Under the pieces are notes generated by a model. It had not been told where the DNA came from. It ran no database searches and saw nothing but the letters and a program-made list of their open reading frames with translations. Positions 37,901-45,045 of a stretch of 64,000 nucleotides of DNA are shown piece after piece. The stretch spans positions 124,001 through 188,000 of the forward strand of contig NZ_JABMKZ010000007.1 of assembly GCF_013204855.1 (NCBI RefSeq), given 5' to 3'. The stretch is from Paenibacillus alba. GTDB taxonomy: Bacteria > Bacillota > Bacilli > Paenibacillales > NBRC-103111. Made by a program: the position numbers and the translations under genes. Every line of letters begins with the position of its first letter. Within the stretch, counting starts at the first letter, position 1.

Positions 37901-38186
37901 GCCTGTTTCTTACCATACTAAGTCCTGCGCCATTAGAGGTACTAAAAAGCGCATCCAGTATTTCCTTCTGTGGTGGGTTTGCGAGATTTTGTACAATCCC
38001 TGTCGACCAAGCGTTGGATGCACCAAAGCCGTCGATTTCCTGCTTTTCAATATTATAATCAATATTAACCGTTGGGATGGATGCGGCTTGGGTACTCTTA
38101 TGAAAACTAAGCAGGGATGTTACTATAAGGCTAAGACAGATAGAAGTTATTAAAGCAGCTCTTGATTCAACCCTTTCTTTCTCCAT
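33603..38186 (-). CDS. Dockerin-bearing GH30-GH43 xylan enzyme (enzyme B: GH30-GH43-sandwich-Cad-CBM-cohesin-FIVAR-dockerin)
   Basis: A 1527-residue secreted enzyme. Signal peptide 1 to about 35; GH30 36-478 with acid/base Glu194 (SIQNEPNWAP) and nucleophile Glu294 (LWVTEASIG), like xylan-active GH30 enzymes; GH43 483-785 (WADVPDIDVIRV, YHDMSLLFDDDG, EGSHIHKINGKYY); C-terminal GH43-type sandwich 787-985; cadherin-like sandwich 990-1075; CBM6/35-like domain 1077-1245; cohesin 1250-1385; FIVAR 1390-1465; dockerin 1466-1527 with two calcium loops (DLNKDGSINVGD and DMNNDNKIDISD). The dockerin should dock to a cohesin on the SLH anchors or on other enzyme copies, its own cohesin can receive another dockerin. 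It starts 16 bases after the anchor B stop, so the two are one operon. ATG follows AAGAAGGGAAG. Confidence 0.92.
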   Translation of the reverse strand: MEKERVESRAALITSICLSLIVTSLLSFHKSTQAASIPTVNIDYNIEKQEIDGFGASNAWSTGIVQNLANPPQKEILDALFSTSNGAGLSMVRNRLPYDIVSESGTWNWNNWDINGTTWIFNKIKTDYNVTKFFTTPWTPPPFMKTGSTGTYGEIGGKLRTDKYQAYADFLADYVTGFKTNKGIDISAVSIQNEPNWAPNYESSSWTADDFHNFVKGYLKPTFAQKGVTAKLIMPEGLNFSEELAVPTLNDAASRDRVDIVGVHQYAVNQQDPNLGAKWLTQTKLYNKKLWVTEASIGEPNDPTINDGIYWAKMIHKDMTVAEVNAFNYWWLWNNTKDSANSVGDKGALITFHTDDNGAVKSYDLNKRLFTLGQYSRFVRPGYKRVNSDVSPATGVYTTAYKDPTNGKLVITAINDNDTDTALTFNVNGKAVKSFTAYRTSSSENMANLGDTTVNGSSLRTTLKGKSVTTFYADVYTPIAKNPIIWADVPDIDVIRVNDTYYMTSTTMHVNPGVPIMKSKDLVNWEIVNYVYDILASTDKQTLSNGQNIYGQGSWASSIRYNNGKFYVVFASNDTGKTYIFQTTDIEKGTWEKYELAGGVYHDMSLLFDDDGRVYLVYGSGAIKIIELTSDATAIKAGGMNKTIIQNASAPGGSGGLGAEGSHIHKINGKYYIFNISWPSGSIRTELVHRADTIDGTYEGKIALRSGSTSNSAGVAQGGIVQAADGKWYGMLFQDYGSVGRIPYFVPMTWSQDGWPLFGDVNDTGIPAVLSKSWVSSDNFDQRTEKVGAYHTEVAGGENDYNGSNLAFVWQWNHNPDHRFWSLTNRSGYLRLTTGRTSTSILDARNTLTQRTFGPESSGTIAIDVSHMKDGDYAGIAAFQQNYGFVGIKMSGTTKSVVMVNGSSGSAVEVASVPLTQNTVYLRTELDFKNRTDKAKFYFSLDGERWASIGNTLQMSYTLPHFMGYRFALFNYSTKTTGGYVDFDDFKLDDKLVGSNFDTNLKSLQVNDTQVNGFSPSIYTYSLDVSAGSVPPQVTAASNDPGASVTITQASAVPGKATVIVSREGLQAAVYTINFNTPAIVAVEAEAAAANSANAYVYGTTNGHTWSLVDGLSTKAMQFSPDDGIAVTPGTDAASLAAGSRLNYKINFTTAGTYYVWILAKSHSFQTDSVHVGLDNTYKFTSNGIQNVSNSQFKWVNLSNGGTLVTGGTPLNITAGVHELNLWGRESGLIIDRIYVTTSDATTDPVWPQLQVPTAAISADSSVKPGSSLTVGVSLNNVTQSVYAQDITLSYDPNVFDYVSAASATGNIQIVTEDKATAGKVRLITANTGGGISGASTLVLNLTFKVKAGVQNTSGPIAATQAKLGVAPEGTVIQAVLGSKSISVGNIEVVVDKTALTSAITNAQSLYDAAVVGTAAGQYPQAAKDALGAAINAAKAVKDNQSATQSQVDNSVTLLGSAVDAFKAAAMKSADLNKDGSINVGDLAMVAYYYGKNSTSIDWAAAKIADMNNDNKIDISDLAYVASMILQ

Positions 38187-38202
38187 TTTTCTCTTCCCTT
38201 CT

Positions 38203-39912
38203 TTAAAATGACCCTATATAGAGTCTGTAGATGACTGTAGCTGCTTGTGCCCTAGTCGATTTCCCTTTTGGTTCGAAATAGCCCTCTGCCACTCCGTCCA
38301 TTAAGCCTGCCTTTGTTGCAGCCCAAACAGCATCCTTGGCGTATGTAGAGATTTGATCCACATCAAGGAAATTTGAAGTTGCACCATTGGCTTGTGCAGT
38401 CGTAGAACTAATAATCTTGGAAGCCCGATAAATAAGCACCGCCATATCTTCACGACTGATCTGGTCGTTCACACCGAAGCTGCCGTCATCTTTGCCTTGA
38501 ACGAGGCCGATCTTCTGTGCTGAGGCTATGGAATTGTAGTACCATGCACCCGCGTCAACATCTGTGAAGGCTGCAGTTGCTGAAGAATCTGCTAGATCGA
38601 AGAGTTGAATCAGCATCTTAACGAACTCTGCTCTTGTTACCTCCCCAGCCGGAATAAAATGGCCCTCACTTCTACCGTTCACTACTTCACGAGCTGCTAA
38701 GCCAAGAACACCTTCGTTTGCCCATGTATACCCATTCATGTCACTAAAGGAAACCTGAACATGGTTAGCCGTATACTTGCCGAAGTGTGTTGGTAGAAAT
38801 CGTACTCTACCTGTATCGGTATTGTATTTGCCATTCCTGACTACTTCCAGTTTGCCATCTTCTGCTATATAGTAGACGACCACCTGATGAGGATTTTCAT
38901 TAGGTCCCAATTCATAAGGCAACTCTACAATGACACTGTTCTTGATAAAGTTTGTAATTTTGCTGCCATCTAAATTCAGATTAAAATCGTACACAACAGA
39001 ATTTCCGATTTCCTCTCTTATATCCTGCGAAAGGTTGGCAGGGTCTATTGTCGCAATACTTAATTGCAAATTGGATGTATCCGACAGGGTCCTTGTATCA
39101 AGAACAGCTCGATGAATGGAAACCGTAGCAAGCTTAGTCTCCACCCTTAGCGTCTTGACGTCACCCGAATCTGAATGGAGCTGCTGAAGCTGCATCGCCG
39201 GCAGATTCAATTGAAGTTCCTTAACGTCAGAGCCTGAGTTGACTTTAATCGTTACCGATCCATCTTTGGAATTTTTGCCCGCTTCAAGAAGAGCTTTTGA
39301 CTCTACATCAATAGAAGCAACACCATTAGCAGCATTCAACGCGTCAATTAGCAAAATAGATGTACCTGAGGTACTCGGCGTTGACGAAGTTTCCCTCTGT
39401 TGGGAGCCGGAATTGGAGCCAGAGTTTGAATGATCACTGACCGATAACGTCATTCCGTTACCCATCTTCCCATTCATTTTTTCTAACTGACTATTGACTG
39501 TGGTCAAAGAACTTAAGGAAACGGAAGCTGCCCCTGCCTTGGAAGCTTTAAACGAAAGCGTAAATAAATCCTTATCCCCTCTTAGCCCATCCTTGTTTCC
39601 TGTTAACGTAAAAACCAGCAATATTTTGTTCCCTTGTACTTTAGGTTCAAGCACGTATGCTTGATTACTCAGGCTGCTTGTGTATCCCGTATACGCCAGT
39701 TGCTGTTCATCATACGTTAATTCCATCTCGGCAGCATATAAGTCTGTAAGGGTTTCACCTGCAACGACAATCGTTACGTTGTTTCCTAACTCGACACTTG
39801 TAGCCGAAGAGCGCAATACAACTTCATCTGTTGTTTGCGCTGCCACCGTCAAAGGGAGTAGCGTGGCAATGAACATCATAGCTAGGAAGAAAAATTGGAA
39901 TTTGTGTTTCAT
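38203..39912 (-). CDS. Cohesin-SLH cell-surface anchor protein (anchor B)
   Basis: About 569 residues. Signal peptide (to ...TVAAQ), one cohesin-type beta-sandwich (about 28-160: SVELGNNVTIVVAGETLTDLYAAEMELTYD...), a Ser/Asn/Gly-rich linker, a beta-rich pre-SLH domain (about 190-390) of the same kind as in the 2256-aa protein, and three SLH repeats (about 392-569). It has no catalytic domain. By analogy with cellulosomal anchoring proteins (cohesin plus SLH), it should hold a dockerin enzyme on the wall; the dockerin enzyme gene follows after 16 bases. ATG 39912 (nine bases after GAGGG) is preferred over GTG 39918. A strong hairpin (39932-39978) lies directly upstream of its ribosome site. 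Confidence 0.85.
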   Translation of the reverse strand: MKHKFQFFFLAMMFIATLLPLTVAAQTTDEVVLRSSATSVELGNNVTIVVAGETLTDLYAAEMELTYDEQQLAYTGYTSSLSNQAYVLEPKVQGNKILLVFTLTGNKDGLRGDKDLFTLSFKASKAGAASVSLSSLTTVNSQLEKMNGKMGNGMTLSVSDHSNSGSNSGSQQRETSSTPSTSGTSILLIDALNAANGVASIDVESKALLEAGKNSKDGSVTIKVNSGSDVKELQLNLPAMQLQQLHSDSGDVKTLRVETKLATVSIHRAVLDTRTLSDTSNLQLSIATIDPANLSQDIREEIGNSVVYDFNLNLDGSKITNFIKNSVIVELPYELGPNENPHQVVVYYIAEDGKLEVVRNGKYNTDTGRVRFLPTHFGKYTANHVQVSFSDMNGYTWANEGVLGLAAREVVNGRSEGHFIPAGEVTRAEFVKMLIQLFDLADSSATAAFTDVDAGAWYYNSIASAQKIGLVQGKDDGSFGVNDQISREDMAVLIYRASKIISSTTAQANGATSNFLDVDQISTYAKDAVWAATKAGLMDGVAEGYFEPKGKSTRAQAATVIYRLYIGSF

Positions 39913-39931
39913 GTTCACGATCCCTCATTAT

Positions 39932-39978
39932 AAGAAACGAGCGATGGGAGACAAGCGTCTCCTATCGCTCGTTTCTTG
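39932..39978 (-). terminator. Long perfect hairpin between the two anchor-enzyme pairs
   Basis: AAGAAACGAGCGAT...GGAGAC pairs with GTCTCC...ATCGCTCGTTTCTT, a 21-bp stem with one mismatch and a 3-base loop. Its 3' arm ends in TTTCTT on the minus strand. It lies 50 bases past the enzyme A stop and 14 bases before the anchor B ribosome site, so it can terminate most transcripts, or stabilise the 5' end of the downstream message after processing. Confidence 0.8.
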
Positions 39979-40027
39979 GATTTAGTAATTTTTAGCGATC
40001 ACGATCTACTACGCATATGCGGGTCAC

Positions 40028-41375
40028 TTATTGAAGTATCTTGGATGCCACATACGCAAGATCAAAAATATCAATCTTATTATCGTTGTTCATATCAGCA
40101 TTCTTCGCTTTTGTCCATTCTGTGCTGTTGGAATCCTTACCGTAATAATAAGCTACTATGGCAAGGTCGCCTACATCGATGCTTCCATCATTATTGAGGT
40201 CTGCAGATTTAATTACGGCTGCCTTGAAGGCAGCAACTGCACTGCCAAGTAGCGTTACGCTATTATCAACCTGGGACTGTGTCGCACTTGCGCTATCTCT
40301 TACGGCTTTTGCTGCAGTGAGTTCTGCACCGATTGCATCCTTAGCTGCCTGCGGGTATTGACCGGCCGCTGTACCAACGACTGCTGTGTCATACAGACTC
40401 TGTGCACTCGCAATAGCTGTTGTCAAAGCTGTCTTATCAACAACCACTACAATGGCGCCTACTGAAATGCTCTTACTGCCAAGAGCCGCCTCAATCACGG
40501 TTCCTTCCGGAGCCACACCAAACTTTGCCTGTGTAGCTGCAATCGTTCCGTTGGTATTCTGAACACCGGTTTTTACCTTGAAGGTTAGATTCAGCACCGG
40601 TGTACTGGCTCCAGATATCCCAACTCCGGTACTGGCGGTTATGAGTCTAACTTTTCCGGCGGTAGCTTTGTCCTCTGTCACGATCTGGATGTTGTTATTG
40701 GCCCCTGCCGCGCTCACATAGTCAAATACGTTGGAGTCATAAGACAAGGTGATGTCCTGGGCATAAACACTTTGTGTCACGTTGTCCGCACTAACGGCCA
40801 CTGTAAAGCTGCTTCCAGGCTGCACGCTGCTGTCTGCTGAAATGGCAGCTGTAGGTACAAGCAGTTGCGGCCAAACAGGATCTGTCGTTGCATTGCTTGT
40901 GGTTAGATAGATTCTGTCAATTGCAAGTCCATCTTCCCTTCCCCAGAAGTTCAATTCATGCACGCCAGCGGTAACATTCAAAGTAGCTCCGCCAAACATT
41001 CCGCCACTAGTACCACTGATATTAGCCCATTTATACTGACCACCGCTAACACCTTCAATACCATTAGTCGTGAATTTATATTGATTATCTAATCCAACGT
41101 GGACGGAGTCCGAATCGTAACCAAGCGTCTTGACAAGAATCCAAACATTGTAGGTTCCTGCAGTCGTAAAATTGATTTTATACCCTAGTCTCGAATTGGC
41201 AGCGAGAGAGGTTGCATCCGTACCTGACGCAGTAAACCCATTATTAGGCCCAAAAAGCATAGCTTTCGTGGTCTGTCCGTCAACAAGCGACCAGGTATGA
41301 CCACTTATGGTGCCATTTACATAGGCATTGGCTGTGTTTTCTGCTGCTGTCTCGGCCTCTATGGCCACTACGGCA
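40028..41375 (-). repeat. Duplicated CBM-cohesin-FIVAR-dockerin cassette, copy 2
   Basis: Second copy of the 3' cassette described at 33603-34950. Protein differences are mostly conservative (for example dockerin loop 2 IDISD against IDIFD), which may alter partner choice at the usual dockerin specificity position. Confidence 0.8.
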
Positions 41376-43504
41376 GGGGTATTGACAAGCACACTAATTT
41401 GCGATGTTGCGGCAGCGCCTAATGCTCCCTTAAAACTTACAGTAACATTGGCTGTTCCGCTTGCTTTAGCCGTTATTGTACCGCCCACAACTTCTGCAAC
41501 AGCAGGACTTGGATTGGTATACGTTGCTATTTTTGTTACATCTTCCGTGTGTCCGTCAACATATTCTGCGGTTACTTTAAATGTTGCAGTTTTGCCAGAA
41601 TCCAGCGTAACTGAACCATTGTCAATGGTAATCTTCTTCACCGTCAGTTCGCTGTTCAAGTCTTTTACAAGCATATGAAGTGTATCTGTTTTTCCGCCAT
41701 AGCTTACGTCAATGCTTGTGGAGCCATAGCCCACCCCAGTGACAACTCCTTTGTTTACGCTTACAATACTGCTTTGTGCCGATGTTGCAACGACGACCTG
41801 AGCAGTAACATCTGCACTTGTTCCATCGGCATATATGGCGGAAACCTTCATGTTAGCCTGATTGGTTCCGGAAACAATATCAATCTTTTGTTTATCAATG
41901 GATGCGTTGATTGCAACTAGATCATGAGCAGCTGTCTTTTGCTCGAATTGCCAAGAATCTACCTTGAAGAGATTGCCTGCTGATGCTCCCGTGTATACCA
42001 TATATACATTATGGACTCCTGCAGCACCAGAAACACTTGTTGTTTTTGTCTGCCAAACATTGTCTCCGCCTGTGTTGGAAATTGGAAGTGTCCCGATTAA
42101 TGTGCCAGCAGCACTGTCAAGATGAAGTTCAATGTTTCCGCCGCTCGAACCACTCGCAACATTAGCTTTAAATGTTCCGGCGCCTGTAGATCCAAAATCA
42201 ACTTTGGATACCGCAGTCCAGTCCCCATCATTGATATCGCTGACAGCGAGGTTTATACTGCTTACCATGCCTCCTGGCTGGGTAGTGGTTTCAGTGGATA
42301 TTCCTCCGTTCCAACCAATCGTTTCAGCCTCAACCCTTGTATAAGGATTCAAATTTTTCAGCTGTGGAACACCTGCATAATCGCCAGTAATATTCTGGAT
42401 AACTCCGTCTGCACCAAAACTTACTTTATTGATATGTGTGTTACGATATCCATGCGGTTGCCCACCCATTTGTGGATACATACCACTTTCTGCCATAGCC
42501 TTAGCAACGGTCTGAGCATGGTAGGTGACATACCACTGGCCGTTGAATTCAAAAATCGCATGGTGGTTGTTACCTCCAACACCAAAGAAAGTAGCAGGGT
42601 TTGGCAGTATTGTTTTGACGAAGGTAAATGGCCCCATCGGGTTGTCGCTTACCATATAACCAATAGCCCCTGTAGGTATATCCGACGGATGTCCACTAGA
42701 GAAGTTAGTGCAATAGGAGTAATAGTATTTCCCATTGTATTTGTGGATACCTGAATCCTCAAACAACCATGGCGGATTGATGCGACCCAGAGTTCCGCCA
42801 CTAGCAGTCAGATCCAAACTGATCATATCCGCCCCAAGCTTTGCAACACGTGCGGTTCCCGGGTCAGCATCTTTCCCCGTGGGAATACCGCCGCCGAAAT
42901 ACAAGTAACCGCTTCCATCATCGTCAATCAGTACCGCTGGGTCAAACAGCCACGTGACATCACTAGCCCCTGGAGTACTTCTACTTACCAATTGTTTGCC
43001 AATTGGATCTGTAAATGGGCCGATCGGACTATCCGCTGTGAGTACACCAATGCCGCTTCCATTATCCGCAAAATAAAGGAAGAACTTCTCCTTGCCATCT
43101 ATCGTTTTATGTGCAGCCGCCGGCGCCCAGGAGTTGTTGGCCCATTTTGCCACACCTTGCGCCCCTGCTGCAAGGATTTCCCCATGGTCTGTCCAGTTCA
43201 CCATATCATCGGACGAAACAACCGTAATTTTATTAATCTTACCGTATCCGTTATCCTTCACTGTCCCGTCAGCATTGTACTCCAATACATCATTGGTCAT
43301 GTAGACATAAACTCTGCCGTTATAAACCATGGCATAGGGATCGGCACCAAACTTTTGCGTAAATAGCGGATTGTTATTACCCGGTGTTTTAGCCAGCGCT
43401 GGAGTGAGCGTCGAAGCAGCTGCCTGCTTCTCCATAACTGGGCTTAATGTGAATGCAAGAGTTAAAGCCATCGTCATTCCTAGCATTTTCTTCAATTTCT
43501 TCAT
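40028..43504 (-). CDS. Dockerin-bearing GH43-CBM6 arabinoxylan arabinofuranohydrolase (enzyme A)
   Basis: An 1158-residue secreted enzyme. Signal peptide (about 1-31); GH43 40-370 of the XynD arabinoxylan arabinofuranohydrolase type (FGADPYAMVYNG base Asp, FDPAVLIDDDGSGYLYFGGG, FEDSGIHKYNGKYYYSY acid Glu, GGNNHHAIFEF); CBM6 385-515 (YTRVEAETIGWNGGISTE); two bacterial Ig-like domains 525-710; CBM6/35-like domain 715-880; cohesin 882-1015; FIVAR 1020-1095; dockerin 1096-1158 with loops DLNNDGSIDVGD and DMNNDNKIDIFD. It removes arabinose from arabinoxylan. CGGAGG is seven bases before the ATG. It follows anchor A by 78 bases, giving an anchor-then-enzyme pair like anchor B/enzyme B. The cohesin plus dockerin on one chain would allow head-to-tail linking. 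Confidence 0.92.
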   Translation of the reverse strand: MKKLKKMLGMTMALTLAFTLSPVMEKQAAASTLTPALAKTPGNNNPLFTQKFGADPYAMVYNGRVYVYMTNDVLEYNADGTVKDNGYGKINKITVVSSDDMVNWTDHGEILAAGAQGVAKWANNSWAPAAAHKTIDGKEKFFLYFADNGSGIGVLTADSPIGPFTDPIGKQLVSRSTPGASDVTWLFDPAVLIDDDGSGYLYFGGGIPTGKDADPGTARVAKLGADMISLDLTASGGTLGRINPPWLFEDSGIHKYNGKYYYSYCTNFSSGHPSDIPTGAIGYMVSDNPMGPFTFVKTILPNPATFFGVGGNNHHAIFEFNGQWYVTYHAQTVAKAMAESGMYPQMGGQPHGYRNTHINKVSFGADGVIQNITGDYAGVPQLKNLNPYTRVEAETIGWNGGISTETTTQPGGMVSSINLAVSDINDGDWTAVSKVDFGSTGAGTFKANVASGSSGGNIELHLDSAAGTLIGTLPISNTGGDNVWQTKTTSVSGAAGVHNVYMVYTGASAGNLFKVDSWQFEQKTAAHDLVAINASIDKQKIDIVSGTNQANMKVSAIYADGTSADVTAQVVVATSAQSSIVSVNKGVVTGVGYGSTSIDVSYGGKTDTLHMLVKDLNSELTVKKITIDNGSVTLDSGKTATFKVTAEYVDGHTEDVTKIATYTNPSPAVAEVVGGTITAKASGTANVTVSFKGALGAAATSQISVLVNTPAVVAIEAETAAENTANAYVNGTISGHTWSLVDGQTTKAMLFGPNNGFTASGTDATSLAANSRLGYKINFTTAGTYNVWILVKTLGYDSDSVHVGLDNQYKFTTNGIEGVSGGQYKWANISGTSGGMFGGATLNVTAGVHELNFWGREDGLAIDRIYLTTSNATTDPVWPQLLVPTAAISADSSVQPGSSFTVAVSADNVTQSVYAQDITLSYDSNVFDYVSAAGANNNIQIVTEDKATAGKVRLITASTGVGISGASTPVLNLTFKVKTGVQNTNGTIAATQAKFGVAPEGTVIEAALGSKSISVGAIVVVVDKTALTTAIASAQSLYDTAVVGTAAGQYPQAAKDAIGAELTAAKAVRDSASATQSQVDNSVTLLGSAVAAFKAAVIKSADLNNDGSIDVGDLAIVAYYYGKDSNSTEWTKAKNADMNNDNKIDIFDLAYVASKILQ

Positions 43505-43582
43505 AGAGCAACCTCCGATTTATTATTTGAATTTTCAATTAATTATAGATTTGACTCAACTCCGGAAGCCGCCATCTTTAAT

Positions 43583-44575
43583 CTACATGTTCAATACCCT
43601 GTGTATAATAACCGCTGCTTCTGCTCTTATCGCTGTATCATTTGGCTTGATCATGCCATTGTAGCCCTGAATGATTCCTTTCTTGAATAATTGAGCCAAG
43701 GGGCCTGCTGCATAAGAAGCTACCTCACTCGAATCACTAAAGTTGGTTAAGTCTGAAACTGACTCATCCAGCATTTTTCCAGCTATTTTCATTGCTCGTG
43801 CAGCCACCACCATCATATCCTGTCTGGATATGCTTAGCCTCGGCTCGAACTGGCTGTCGCCCGTTCCCTGAGCAATGCCAAGTTTCCTGGCTACCCCTAC
43901 CTCATGGTAATAATAGTCGGACGGTTCTACATCATTGAAATTGCCATCTACTTCAGAATTAAGATGTAGAGCTCTGACCAGCAAGCAAATGAAGTCTGCC
44001 CTGGTAATATTGTCCCCCGGGCTAAAGGTAGTGGCCGACGTTCCTTTGATGATTCCCGCAGATGCTAGCGCTTCTATCTCCGTATTTGCCCACTCATAGC
44101 CTTGGAGATCGACGAAGGCAGTTCCATAACTGTATACAGTTGCTGCAAGACTCGAATCCAGAGCCTTCACGGATACCAGCTTTATATTGGCATTGCCCTG
44201 GGCCTTCCCTTTGAAGTTGATGGTACTCAAGGCTAATTTCCCTTGAACTCCGGCCTTCTTCCCAACCTGTGTAAAGGCTATCGTCATTTTCCCGTTATCC
44301 ACCTTGGGCGGTATGTAAAAACCCTCCAGCTTCGACTCCCCTTTAACCAACTCAACGATCTCAGGATCGAATGTAATCTGTACTTCATAAGCATAAAGGT
44401 CTTTCAAGTTGTTTCCATTCACCGTGACTTCCAGCTCTTGATCAAGTAAAGCGCTTTCAACGCTTTTACTCAGCGTGAAGACGGCATCCCCTTCTGCATA
44501 TCCTGCTCGGGGGAAGCAAGCAGCTATCATCACTGCAATTACATATAATACGAAAGTTAATTTCCCTTTTCTCAT
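43583..44575 (-). CDS. Cohesin-SLH cell-surface anchor protein (anchor A)
   Basis: About 330 residues from ATG 44575 (MRKGKLTF), which has AAGGAG six bases upstream; the frame is open to 44641 but lacks a signal peptide start there. A signal peptide (to ...PRAGYAEG) is followed by one cohesin-type sandwich (about 30-150: ALLDQELEVTVNGNNLKDLYAYEVQITFDPE...) and immediately by three SLH repeats (about 155-330). There is no linker or catalytic domain; it is about the smallest possible cohesin anchor. It should tether a dockerin-bearing enzyme to the wall. The enzyme A gene follows after 78 bases. The duplicated promoter region (44690-44827) lies upstream. Confidence 0.87.
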   Translation of the reverse strand: MRKGKLTFVLYVIAVMIAACFPRAGYAEGDAVFTLSKSVESALLDQELEVTVNGNNLKDLYAYEVQITFDPEIVELVKGESKLEGFYIPPKVDNGKMTIAFTQVGKKAGVQGKLALSTINFKGKAQGNANIKLVSVKALDSSLAATVYSYGTAFVDLQGYEWANTEIEALASAGIIKGTSATTFSPGDNITRADFICLLVRALHLNSEVDGNFNDVEPSDYYYHEVGVARKLGIAQGTGDSQFEPRLSISRQDMMVVAARAMKIAGKMLDESVSDLTNFSDSSEVASYAAGPLAQLFKKGIIQGYNGMIKPNDTAIRAEAAVIIHRVLNM

Positions 44576-44689
44576 GTTAATCTCCTTAGCATGCATAATA
44601 TCCCATCCCCGGACCCACATATTGCGGCATTCAGTACCCACACATTTGAACTACCATCATCAGTTTTGAAAAGTTATCTGTTTGCATAT

Positions 44690-44827
44690 TTGTTTACACT
44701 CCTTTCAGTCATTTGTAATTATCCAATTTACTGTACTGTGATAATTACTGTGTGATTAGTTTAACTTAAACGCAAGCACTTCAGAATGTAATTTCTTATT
44801 AGAAAAGTGAAGATTTCTATGAATTGA
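44690..44827 (-). repeat. Duplicated promoter region, copy 2 (before anchor A)
   Basis: Counterpart of 33376-33511. The palindrome GTTTAACTTAAAC lies at 44759-44771 and the CAGAATGTAATTTCTTATT block follows. It begins 115 bases upstream of the anchor A start, so the surface complex and the SLH-anchored double-GH43 enzyme are probably regulated together. The ATTTCTTATT core also appears upstream of the 2494-aa gene (52679-52688). Confidence 0.75.
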
Positions 44828-44963
44828 CTCCCTACATTCTCCCCCGTATTTGATCGTTGAAAAGTATACTTTTACTGTAAAATAACAACACAAAACTTAC
44901 TAAACGGTATCCAGAAGCCTCTGCAATTTAGGGATTTGCTTAAGAAGACAACTTCATGAAATA

Positions 44964-45015
44964 TAAAAAAATCGAGTCCAGAGCCGCTAATGCAGCCCTG
45001 ACCTCGACTTTTTTC
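44964..45015 (-). terminator. Rho-independent terminator after the 2494-aa GH43 gene
   Basis: On the minus strand GTCGAGGTCAGGGC pairs with GCTCTGGACTCGA around GCATTAGCG and is followed by TTTTTTTATATTT. The plus strand also ends in CTTTTTTC, so it may work in both directions. It lies about 30 bases past the stop. Region 44828-44963 holds no gene. Confidence 0.8.
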
Positions 45016-45045
45016 TTAAACTATGCTTTCTGAACGTTCCGCTGC

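Noticed and set aside
42122-42754. 210-aa open frame on the plus strand
   Set aside because: Antisense to the GH43-CBM6 coding region, whose sense frame is clearly conserved; no start signals.
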